Shown piece after piece: positions 28,527-36,052 of a DNA stretch of 64,000 nt (position 1 is the first letter of the stretch; every line of letters begins with the position of its first letter). The DNA is from Janthinobacterium sp. 1_2014MBL_MicDiv (lineage in GTDB: Bacteria > Pseudomonadota > Gammaproteobacteria > Burkholderiales > Burkholderiaceae_D): positions 6,200,001 through 6,264,000 of the forward strand of contig NZ_CP011319.1 of the NCBI RefSeq assembly GCF_001865675.1, in the 5' to 3' direction. Under the pieces are notes generated by a model. The model did no database searches. It was given only the letters and a program-made list of their open reading frames with translations, and was not told the DNA's origin. Position numbers and translations under genes: made by a program.

Positions 28527-28580
28527 GTTATGCCCGCCCGCCATCCTTTCATGGCTGGCCGTGCTGGTTGGTATTAAACT
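28527..28580 (+). promoter_or_regulatory. Shared bipartite promoter element, murQ copy (one base shorter)
   Basis: GTTAT, 15 nt, TTTC directly followed by -35 ATGGCT, 18 nt, -10 TAAACT, with the murQ ATG 30 bases beyond. Compared with the four strong copies one base is missing between TTTC and the -35. Confidence 0.5.
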
Positions 28581-28609
28581 GGTTTCACCTTCAACCATGT
28601 TCTGAAATC

Positions 28610-29491
28610 ATGTTGAAAACTGAAACCCCGAGCCGGCGGCATCCGGACCTGGACCTGTATCCGGTGGAACAGCTGGTGGCGGCGCTGGTCGATGACCAGT
28701 TCTGGGCCGTCGAAGCCGTGCGGCTGGCGTCGCCGCAGATCACGGCAGCCATCACGGCCGCCCTGCCCCGCATCGCCGGCGGCGGACGCCTGCTGTATGT
28801 GGGCGCGGGTACGTCGGGCCGCTTGGGCGTGCTCGACAGCGTGGAACTGAATCCTACCTTTTCCTGGCCGCCGGAACGGGCCGTCGCCATCCTGGCCGGC
28901 GGCGCGGGCGCCATGTTTACGGCCGTCGAAGGGGCGGAAGATGATTTATCGCAAGGCGAGGCGGACTTGCTGGGCTTGCTGCCGCAAGAAAACGATGTCG
29001 TGCTGTTGCTGGCCGCTTCCGGCGCCACGCCCTATGTGCTGGGCGCCTTGCTGGCCGCGCGCAAGGCGGGCGCCTTGACCATCGGCATTGTCAACAACGT
29101 GGATGCGCCCGTGGCGCGCGAGGCCGCCTACGGCATCGTGCTCGACACGGGTACGGAAGTCATTTCCGGCAGCACGCGCCTGAAAGCGGGCACGGCGCAA
29201 AAAATCACCCTGAACACGATTTCCAGCGCCCTGATGGTGGGTTTGCATAAAACTTATGGAAACTTGATGGTAGACTTGAAGCCGACCAACGCCAAGCTGA
29301 TCTGGCGGGCCGTGCGCCTGACCATGCATGCCACGGGCGCCAGCGAGGTGCAGGCCAGGATGGTGCTGGAGCAGTGCCAATTTCACGTCAAGGTGGCTAT
29401 TGTTGCCTTGATCAAAAAAATTAATACAAACCAGGCACAGGCATTGTTGGCCGGCGCGAACGGCAGTGTGCGGGCGGCACTGGCGGCTTGA
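28610..29491 (+). CDS. murQ: N-acetylmuramic acid 6-phosphate etherase MurQ
   Basis: This encodes 293 residues from MLKTETPSRR; the frame is open upstream but the promoter puts the start here. A SIS domain with VGAGTSGRLGVLDSVEL holds the catalytic-region Glu, and LLLAASGATPYVLGAL and GTEVISGSTRLKAGTAQKITLNTIS are MurQ signatures. It splits the lactyl ether of MurNAc-6-P to give GlcNAc-6-P and D-lactate in the cytoplasm. It heads a peptidoglycan recycling cluster with an AmpG-like permease, an amino-sugar kinase and a murein amidase. Confidence 0.93.
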   Translation: MLKTETPSRRHPDLDLYPVEQLVAALVDDQFWAVEAVRLASPQITAAITAALPRIAGGGRLLYVGAGTSGRLGVLDSVELNPTFSWPPERAVAILAGGAGAMFTAVEGAEDDLSQGEADLLGLLPQENDVVLLLAASGATPYVLGALLAARKAGALTIGIVNNVDAPVAREAAYGIVLDTGTEVISGSTRLKAGTAQKITLNTISSALMVGLHKTYGNLMVDLKPTNAKLIWRAVRLTMHATGASEVQARMVLEQCQFHVKVAIVALIKKINTNQAQALLAGANGSVRAALAA

Positions 29492-29536
29492 TCCGATGGC
29501 GCGGCATTCTTCTGTCTGGCAGACGATGAAGGATGT

Positions 29537-30835
29537 ATGGAGCTTGTGAAACAAACCGCCCCGGCGCGCGCGAAAAACCCGTGGCTGTGGATCCCCTCCC
29601 TGTATTTCGGCCAGGGCATCCCCTACGTGGTGGTCATGACACTGTCCGTGATCATGTACAAGAACTACGGTTTCTCGAATACCGATATCGCGCTGTATAC
29701 CAGTTGGTTGTACTTGCCGTGGGTCATCAAGCCGCTGTGGTCGCCCTTCATCGACATGTACCGCACCAAGCGCTTCTGGATCGTCGGCCTGCAACTGGTG
29801 ATCGGCGCCGCGCTGGCGCTGGTGGCCCTGACGACGTCCTTGCCGCACTTCTTCCAGATCAGCCTAGCCATTTTCTGGCTGATGGCCTTTAGTTCCGCCA
29901 CGCATGATATCGCCGCCGACGGCTTTTATATGCTGGGCCTGGAACAGCACCAGCAGGCGGCCTTCGTCGGCGTGCGCAGCACGTTTTACCGTCTGGCCAT
30001 GATCGCCGGCCAGGGCGGCCTCGTGTACCTGGCCGGCTACCTGACGCATGCGACGGGCAATGTGCAGCTGGCCTGGTCCGTCGTGTTTGCCATCCTGGCG
30101 GGCCTGTTCATCGCCCTCTTCCTGTACCACTATTTCATCTTGCCCAAGCCCAAGGATGACCGGCCCAGCATCCAGGCAGCGGGTGTTTCTCCGTTGCAAG
30201 AATTCGTAGCCACCTTTGCCGCCTTCTTCAAGAAGAAGGATATCCTCGTCATCCTCGGCTTTTTGCTGCTGTTCCGCCTCGGCGAAGCGCAATTGCTGAA
30301 ACTGGCCGCGCCCTTTTTGCTCGACCCCGTCGCCAAGGGCGGCCTGGGCCTCAGCACGGAACAGGTTGGTCTCGTCTACGGCACCATCGGCGTGATTGCC
30401 CTGACCCTCGGCGGCTTGCTGGGCGGCTACATCATTTCCCGCTTCGGCTTGAAACGCTGCCTGTGGATCATGGTGCTGTCCGTCCACTTGCCCGACCTGG
30501 TCTTCGTTTACCTGGCTACGGCCATGCCCAGCAATATATACCTGATCGCCGGAGGCATTGCGCTGGAGCAATTTGGTTATGGCTTCGGCTTCGCGTCGTA
30601 CATGCTGTACATGATCATGGTTTCCGATGGCGCGCATAAAACGGCCCATTACGCCATCTGCACGGGCTTCATGGCCCTGGGCATGATGTTGCCGGGCATG
30701 GCCAGCGGCTGGATACAGCAAATGTTGGGTTACCAGCACTTCTTCATCTGGGTTTGCATCGCCACCATTCCCGCCTTCATCATGGCCGCGCTGGTCAAGA
30801 TCGATCCCGAATTCGGCAAGAAGGCGCCCGCCTGA
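29537..30835 (+). CDS. ampG: AmpG-like MFS permease
   Basis: This encodes 432 residues, starting after GAAGGAT. About twelve hydrophobic segments are visible, and SLYFGQGIPYVVVMTLSVIMYKNYGFSN, PWVIKPLWSPFID and SSATHDIAADGFYM are typical of the AmpG/acetyl-CoA transporter branch. AmpG imports anhydromuropeptides; its place 45 bp after murQ supports a role in cell-wall sugar or muropeptide uptake. Whether it takes anhydro-muropeptides, MurNAc or GlcNAc is not decidable from sequence. Confidence 0.82.
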   Translation: MELVKQTAPARAKNPWLWIPSLYFGQGIPYVVVMTLSVIMYKNYGFSNTDIALYTSWLYLPWVIKPLWSPFIDMYRTKRFWIVGLQLVIGAALALVALTTSLPHFFQISLAIFWLMAFSSATHDIAADGFYMLGLEQHQQAAFVGVRSTFYRLAMIAGQGGLVYLAGYLTHATGNVQLAWSVVFAILAGLFIALFLYHYFILPKPKDDRPSIQAAGVSPLQEFVATFAAFFKKKDILVILGFLLLFRLGEAQLLKLAAPFLLDPVAKGGLGLSTEQVGLVYGTIGVIALTLGGLLGGYIISRFGLKRCLWIMVLSVHLPDLVFVYLATAMPSNIYLIAGGIALEQFGYGFGFASYMLYMIMVSDGAHKTAHYAICTGFMALGMMLPGMASGWIQQMLGYQHFFIWVCIATIPAFIMAALVKIDPEFGKKAPA

Positions 30836-30926
30836 TTCTTTTATCGTGCGCGCCCGCAGGGAATGCGGGCGCACAGTAAAATGCCCGCACCGATAGACCT
30901 GCGCTCCACCACTGCAAGGAATTGTT

Positions 30927-32588
30927 TTGTTGTCTACTTTGAAAAAACGCCTGGGCGTCACGGCCGGCGTGCTGGCCGCGCTGGCCGCCGCCACTTTGCT
31001 CAGCAGTTGTACCAGCACCAGGATGCCATCCGCAGTGACGCCGGGCGAAGCGGGCTTGCCCGCCGTGCCGCCCGTGCAGCACATCACGGGCGAAGTGCCG
31101 CCGCCGGCGCCGCGCGAATTTCGCGCCGCCTGGGTCTCGACGGTCGCCAATATCGACTGGCCTAGCCGCAACAACTTGCCAGTAGCCAAGCAGCAAGCCG
31201 AGGCCATCGCTATCCTCGACCGTGCCAAGTCCTTGAATTTGAACGCGATTGTGCTGCAGGTACGCCCCAGCGCCGACACGATTTACCCGTCGCAGCTGGA
31301 GCCATGGTCGGAATACCTGACTGGCAAGCAAGGCCAGCCACCATTGCCCCTGTATGACCCGCTGGCCTTCTGGGTGGCCCAGGCGCATGCGCGCGGACTG
31401 GAATTGCATGCCTGGTTCAATCCCTACCGGGCCCGTCACGCGACGGCCAAATCGCCGCTGGCGCGCGACAGTTTTGCCTCGACCAATCCGGCGTCCGTCA
31501 AGCAATACGGCCGCTACCTGTGGATGGACCCGGGTGACGCCGCCGCTTCGAAGCACACGACGGACGTGGTGCTGGACGTGGTGCGCCGCTACGATATCGA
31601 TGGCGTGCACATCGACGATTACTTTTATCCGTATCCGATCGACGCGCCCGGCGCCGGCGCCGGCGCCGAAACGGCCGCGCTGGACGCGGGCAATGGCGGC
31701 GCCAAGCGCGAACTGCCATTTCCCGATGAGCCTTCCTGGCAGCAATATCTGCTGGCCGGCGGCCAGCTGGACCGCCCTTCCTGGCGCCGCCAGAACGTCA
31801 ACCAGCTGATCGAGGCGTTATACACAGGCATCCACCGCGAAAAGAGCTGGGTGCGCTTCGGCATTAGCCCGTTCGGCATCGGCCGTCCGGACCGCCGCCC
31901 TGCCGGCATCGTCGGCTTCAGCCAGTACGACAAATTGTATGCGGATGCGGAACTGTGGCTGGCCAAGGGCTGGCTCGACTACCTGTCGCCGCAGCTGTAC
32001 TGGCCCGTGGCGCAGGCGCCGCAGGCGTTTGGCGTGCTGCTCGACTACTGGCTGGCGCAAAATCCGTATGGCCGCCATGTGTGGCCGGGCTTGTATACGA
32101 GTCGCATCGACAATTCCGCCAAGTCCTTCACGCCGCAAGAGATCATCAAGCAGGTCGAAGTGACGCGCACGCGCCCCGGCGCGAACGGGCAAGTGCATTT
32201 CAGCATGGTGCCATTGATGCAGAACCGCAAGGGTGTCAGCGAGCAACTCAAGGCCACCGTGTATCAAAGTCCGGCCCTGGTTCCCGCCACGCCATGGCTG
32301 GGCAAGGAAGCGCCCGGCACGCCGCAGCTGGCCTTGCGCCGCGATTCCACCAGCCTGAACATCAAATTGACGGCAGGCGGCGGCAAGCCCGTGGCCCAGT
32401 ATGCGGTCTGGGCCCGCTACGGCGAAGACTGGCGCTTTACCGTGGTCACGGGCGTGCAAGGCGAACTGACCCTGGTTGACGATGCCATCGGTAAAGTCAA
32501 TGCGGTGGTGGTCAGCGCCGTGGACCGCCTCGGCAATGAAAGCGCGCGCGTCACCGTGCGCGCCCCGTTTACGACCCCTGCCAAGTAG
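30927..32588 (+). CDS. GHL10-family (YngK/DUF187) glycoside hydrolase-like lipoprotein
   Basis: This encodes 553 residues from a TTG start (30927) six bases after AAGGA; no ATG is available. The lipobox LLSSC is at about residue 27. The GHL10 TIM barrel covers about residues 65-400: REFRAAWVSTVANIDWP, LNLNAIVLQVRPSADTIYPS, GLELHAWFNPYRAR, YDIDGVHIDDYFYPYP. A beta-sandwich-like C-terminal domain follows. E. coli YngK-type proteins and the related digH are murein-linked; cleavage of denuded glycan strands fits the murQ/amidase context. The upstream 90 bp holds a GC-rich hairpin (TGCGCGCCCGCA / TGCGGGCGCA). Confidence 0.83.
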   Translation: MLSTLKKRLGVTAGVLAALAAATLLSSCTSTRMPSAVTPGEAGLPAVPPVQHITGEVPPPAPREFRAAWVSTVANIDWPSRNNLPVAKQQAEAIAILDRAKSLNLNAIVLQVRPSADTIYPSQLEPWSEYLTGKQGQPPLPLYDPLAFWVAQAHARGLELHAWFNPYRARHATAKSPLARDSFASTNPASVKQYGRYLWMDPGDAAASKHTTDVVLDVVRRYDIDGVHIDDYFYPYPIDAPGAGAGAETAALDAGNGGAKRELPFPDEPSWQQYLLAGGQLDRPSWRRQNVNQLIEALYTGIHREKSWVRFGISPFGIGRPDRRPAGIVGFSQYDKLYADAELWLAKGWLDYLSPQLYWPVAQAPQAFGVLLDYWLAQNPYGRHVWPGLYTSRIDNSAKSFTPQEIIKQVEVTRTRPGANGQVHFSMVPLMQNRKGVSEQLKATVYQSPALVPATPWLGKEAPGTPQLALRRDSTSLNIKLTAGGGKPVAQYAVWARYGEDWRFTVVTGVQGELTLVDDAIGKVNAVVVSAVDRLGNESARVTVRAPFTTPAK

Positions 32589-32622
32589 CTTTTTCCGCGT
32601 CACCGGCAGTCCATAACCTGCA

Positions 32623-32676
32623 GGCATGAAACATGCGCAAGCTTTCATGCCTGCCGGATGCGCTTGGCTTTACACT
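32623..32676 (+). promoter_or_regulatory. Shared bipartite promoter element, kinase copy; overlaps an 11-bp inverted repeat
   Basis: GGCAT, 15 nt, TTTC then -35 ATGCCT, 18 nt, -10 TACACT, the same layout as the murQ copy but with a poor left half. The TTTCAT box is also one arm of a perfect inverted repeat (CAGGCATGAAA, 11 nt, TTTCATGCCTG). The predicted start site falls on the kinase ATG, which would make the mRNA leaderless. Confidence 0.4.
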
Positions 32677-32682
32677 CATGCC

Positions 32683-33621
32683 ATGATTTCCTTCCCTACA
32701 GTCAATAATGGCGCTGCCGTGCTCGGCCTGGGCATCGACGCGGGCGGCACGCAGACGCGCTGGGCCCTGGCCGGCGCGGACGGCGCCATCGTGGCCGACG
32801 GCGCCGTGGACGGCTTGTCTGCCTTGCAAATGAGCAGCGATGCGGGCCGCGCGGCCGTGCACGCCACATTTGCGCAATTGTGCCAGGCCGTGCTGGCTGT
32901 CGGCCAGCCGCGCGCCGTGGTGGCCGGATTGACGGGCTTTGGCGGCGACGATGTTGTGCTGGCGCAAGCGCTGGCCGGTTTGCTGGCGCTCGACGTTACG
33001 GACGTCCGCTTGTGCAATGATATTGAAATCGCATATCGCGACAGTTTTGCGCCGGGCCAGGGTTACCTGGTCTACGCGGGCACGGGGTCGATTGCTGCCT
33101 GGATCGATACGGATGGCGTGTTTCACCGCGCGGGCGGGCGCGGCGTGCTGCTCGACGATGGCGGCGGCGGTTACTGGATCGCCCGCGAAGCCTTGCGCCA
33201 GATCTGGCGCCGCGAAGACGAGGCGCCCGGCAGCTGGCAGGCATCGCCCATGGCCGAGGCCGTGTTTGCGCATGTGGGCGGCAGCGACTGGTCGCTGTCG
33301 CGCGCCTTCATGTATGGCCAGGATCGGGGTACCATCGGCCGGCTGGCGCTGGCCGTCGCCGCCAGTGCCGAAAACGACCCGCTGGCGCTGGACATCTTGC
33401 AGCGCGCGGGGCAGGAATTGGCGCGCCTGGCCCTGGCCCTGGTGGCGCGCCATGGTCCGCGTCCCGTGGTGCTGGCGGGCCGCGCGGCGCAGTTGCACCC
33501 GGCGATGGCGGCAGCCATGCGCGCCGCATTGCCGGTATCGTTGCAGATGGAACAAAGAATTGCCCGTCCGCATGACGCCGCGGCCAGGCAGGCGGCCAGC
33601 CTGGCGGCCGGCAAAGACTGA
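32683..33621 (+). CDS. BadF/BcrA-type ATPase, N-acetylglucosamine/MurNAc kinase-like
   Basis: This encodes 312 residues from MISFPTVNNG. The ASKHA-fold phosphate loops are GIDAGGTQTRWALAG at the N-terminus, YAGTGSIAAWI and LLDDGGGGYWIAREAL. The family includes eukaryotic-type NagK and bacterial MurK, which phosphorylate GlcNAc and MurNAc. Here it would supply MurNAc-6-P for MurQ and GlcNAc-6-P for the Nag pathway. No Shine-Dalgarno site precedes the ATG, in keeping with a possible leaderless transcript. Confidence 0.82.
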   Translation: MISFPTVNNGAAVLGLGIDAGGTQTRWALAGADGAIVADGAVDGLSALQMSSDAGRAAVHATFAQLCQAVLAVGQPRAVVAGLTGFGGDDVVLAQALAGLLALDVTDVRLCNDIEIAYRDSFAPGQGYLVYAGTGSIAAWIDTDGVFHRAGGRGVLLDDGGGGYWIAREALRQIWRREDEAPGSWQASPMAEAVFAHVGGSDWSLSRAFMYGQDRGTIGRLALAVAASAENDPLALDILQRAGQELARLALALVARHGPRPVVLAGRAAQLHPAMAAAMRAALPVSLQMEQRIARPHDAAARQAASLAAGKD

Positions 33622-33651
33622 ACATTTTATTAACCCGATCACGGATCTTTC

Positions 33652-34452
33652 ATGAAAAAAATCGCCCTCGCCATGCTGGTGGCCCTGCTCTCCGCGTGTA
33701 CCACGCCCGCGCCGCACCTCGACCATAGCTTGAACGCGCGCAGCCAGAGCCCGCGCGTGAAATTCATCGTCATCCATTACACGGTCAGCGACCTGCCCCG
33801 TTCGATCAAGATCCTCACGGAACAAGTGGTCAGCAGCCATTATTTGCTGACCGATACGGACAAGCCGAAGTTTTACGTGCTGGTCGACGAATCGCGCCAG
33901 GCCAATCACGCCGGTGTGAGTAACTGGAAGACGTATACACAGTTGAATGTCAGCTCGATCGGCATCGAGATCGTCAACCCTGGCTACAAGGACACGCCGG
34001 AAGGCCGCCTCTGGTATCCATTCCCGCAGGCGCAGATCGACGAGCTGATCCCGTTGCTGAAGGATATACAGGCGCGCTACAACATCGCACCGGAAAACAT
34101 CCTGGGCCACAACGAAATCGCGCCGCAGCGCAAGCAGGACCCGGGTCCGCTGTTCCCATGGCGCCAGCTGGCCGATGCGGGCCTGATCGTCTGGCCCGAC
34201 GCCAACCGCGTGGCCGCGCAGCGCATCATTTTTGATCAGCAAGTGCCGGATGCCGTCTGGTTCCAGAAAAAGCTGGCCCAGCATGGCTATGCGACGCCAA
34301 ACACGGGCGTGTTCGACGAAGCGACGCGCAATGTGCTGATCGCCTTCCAGATGAAATACCGCAATAAGTTGTTCGATGGCACGCCGGATGGCGAAACGGC
34401 GGCCCTGCTGGAAGTGCTGACGACGCCGGCACCCGCTGTTGTAGCAAAGTAG
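33652..34452 (+). CDS. amiD: N-acetylmuramoyl-L-alanine amidase (AmiD-like lipoprotein)
   Basis: This encodes 266 residues. A lipobox LLSAC is at about residue 16. The Amidase_2 zinc site includes FIVIHYTVSD, NHAGVSNW and GHNEIAPQRKQDPGPLFPW. A peptidoglycan-binding helical domain closes the chain (VPDAVWFQKKLAQHGYATPNTGVFDEATRNVLIAFQ). It would cut the MurNAc-L-Ala bond in the periplasm from the outer-membrane side. It follows the kinase gene by 30 bp and fits the cell-wall recycling cluster. Confidence 0.9.
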   Translation: MKKIALAMLVALLSACTTPAPHLDHSLNARSQSPRVKFIVIHYTVSDLPRSIKILTEQVVSSHYLLTDTDKPKFYVLVDESRQANHAGVSNWKTYTQLNVSSIGIEIVNPGYKDTPEGRLWYPFPQAQIDELIPLLKDIQARYNIAPENILGHNEIAPQRKQDPGPLFPWRQLADAGLIVWPDANRVAAQRIIFDQQVPDAVWFQKKLAQHGYATPNTGVFDEATRNVLIAFQMKYRNKLFDGTPDGETAALLEVLTTPAPAVVAK

Positions 34453-34535
34453 CACGGCCGTTCCAGCCCATGACTTTTTCTTATATGCTGAACTCTTACG
34501 GCCTCGACGGTCAAAGCACGGTAAAGGAATAGCTC

Positions 34536-35438
34536 ATGCGGCTGCGTCATATCGAAGTGTTTCACGCCATCATGCAAGTTGGCACCATCAGCGGCGCCGC
34601 CCAGGTGCTGCATATCTCGCAACCGGCCGTGACCAAGGTCTTGCAGCATTGCGAGTTGCAACTGGGCATGCCGCTGTTCGAGCGCGTGCGGGGCAAGCTG
34701 TACCCGAAGCCCGAGGCGCACCGCTTGTTTGTCGAGACGGAAAAGCTCAACCGTGATTTATTGGGCATCCGCCGCCTGGCGGCCAGCCTGAAGGGCCATG
34801 CGGTGGAAACCATCCGCCTGGTGTCCACGCCGACGATCGCCATCAGTGTTTTGCCGTTCGCCATGACCGAGTGGCGGCGGGACTTTCCCCACACGCGTTG
34901 CCAGCTGGCCACCCACCACACGGGTGAGATCGTCAATACCCTGCGCCTGGGTGAGGCGGACCTGGCCGTATCGTTGCAAGACCCGCGCCATCCGGGCATC
35001 GTGGCCGAACCGCTCGCGCACGGCGTCATGACGGTCATCGCTTCCGCGGGCACTTGGCATGCGGCCGATTGCGGCACGCCGCTGACGGCGCATGGCCTCA
35101 GCGGCGAGCTGATCGGCCATGCCGACAACGATCCGCTGGGCGAACTGGTGGTCGCCGCGTGCGAGGCGCAGGATATCCACCCCGTCTTTTCCACCGTGGT
35201 GCAGACCTATCAAATCGCCCGTTCCCTGGTGGAAGCGGGTGCCGGCATGGCGGTGGTTGACCCGTTTACGGCAGCGTCCGGTTCGCCCGAACGGCTGCAG
35301 CGCCGGCCCTGGGCGCCAGCCATCCCCATACAACTGTATTTATTGACGGCGAGCCACTCGCCGCTGTCGCATGGCGCGCGGCGCCTGGCCGACAGCATCG
35401 GCGTGGCCGCGCGTAACTGCCTGGAAAGAGGAGTCTGA
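34536..35438 (+). CDS. LysR-family transcriptional regulator
   Basis: This encodes 300 residues. The N-terminal helix-turn-helix (LRHIEVFHAIMQVGTISGAAQVLHISQPAVTKVLQHCE) and a substrate-binding periplasmic-like domain (about residues 90-290) are standard. The stop overlaps the dipeptidase ATG (TGATG), so the two are coupled. A TTCCAG, 18 nt, TATGCT promoter may precede it. It is a good candidate to recognise the shared promoter element because it sits inside the recycling cluster, but that is inference. Confidence 0.9.
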   Translation: MRLRHIEVFHAIMQVGTISGAAQVLHISQPAVTKVLQHCELQLGMPLFERVRGKLYPKPEAHRLFVETEKLNRDLLGIRRLAASLKGHAVETIRLVSTPTIAISVLPFAMTEWRRDFPHTRCQLATHHTGEIVNTLRLGEADLAVSLQDPRHPGIVAEPLAHGVMTVIASAGTWHAADCGTPLTAHGLSGELIGHADNDPLGELVVAACEAQDIHPVFSTVVQTYQIARSLVEAGAGMAVVDPFTAASGSPERLQRRPWAPAIPIQLYLLTASHSPLSHGARRLADSIGVAARNCLERGV

Positions 35439-36052
35439 TGTCTGTTGCAAGTTTGCAATTGGAAGAGGTGGGCAGCGATCCGCAATTTCGCCACCTGAGC
35501 AGCATCGCCGGCATTGCCGTCGATTTGCGTTATGCCACGCCCGACAATTTCGTCGGCCGCGATTTATACAGCCCCATCGATTGTGCCTGGTTGCACCGCG
35601 CCGCCGCCGCCGCCCTGGAAAAAGCCGTGACCTGGCTGGCCGAGCGGCGGCCTGACCATCACCTGCTGGTGCTCGACGCCCTGCGCCCGCAACGGGTACA
35701 GCAGCAATTGTGGGATGCGTTGCAGGGAACGGAGTTGCTCGGCTATATCGCCGAACCGTCGCGCGGCTCGATCCACTCGTTCGGCATGGCGCTCGACCTC
35801 ACCATCGTCGGGCCGGACGGCCAGGAACTCGATATGGGGACGGGGTTTGACGACCTGAGTGAGCGCTCGCACCCGGCACTGGAGCTGGCCTTGCTGGAAC
35901 AGGGGGAAATTACGGTGGAACATGTGGAACATCGCCGCCTGTTGCGTGACGCCATGTTCCAGGCGGGCTTTTTCGGCATCAACAGCGAATGGTGGCATTT
36001 CGATTGCGGTGACCGGGTGCTGGTGCGCCAGACCTACACCCGGGTGCTCTGA
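35438..36052 (+). CDS. ddpX: D-alanyl-D-alanine dipeptidase (DdpX/VanX family)
   Basis: This encodes 204 residues. The M15 zinc metallopeptidase signatures are VDLRYATPDNFVGRDLY, SIHSFGMALDLTI (His and Asp ligands) and EWWHFD (catalytic Glu and third ligand His). It hydrolyses D-Ala-D-Ala in the cytoplasm and lets the cell use cell-wall-derived dipeptide. There are no vanH/vanA-like genes, so vancomycin resistance is not implied. Its stop abuts the stop of the opposite-strand NSS gene with no spacer. Confidence 0.92.
   Translation: MSVASLQLEEVGSDPQFRHLSSIAGIAVDLRYATPDNFVGRDLYSPIDCAWLHRAAAAALEKAVTWLAERRPDHHLLVLDALRPQRVQQQLWDALQGTELLGYIAEPSRGSIHSFGMALDLTIVGPDGQELDMGTGFDDLSERSHPALELALLEQGEITVEHVEHRRLLRDAMFQAGFFGINSEWWHFDCGDRVLVRQTYTRVL

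Noticed and set aside
28341..28598. 85-codon minus-strand frame upstream of murQ
   Set aside because: It covers the murQ promoter and start region. The C-terminal part looks mildly protein-like, but no family or ribosome site was found.
35438..36052. VanX-type vancomycin resistance
   Set aside because: The dipeptidase is alone with cell-wall recycling genes; no vanH or D-Ala-D-Lac ligase is present, and the host is Gram-negative.
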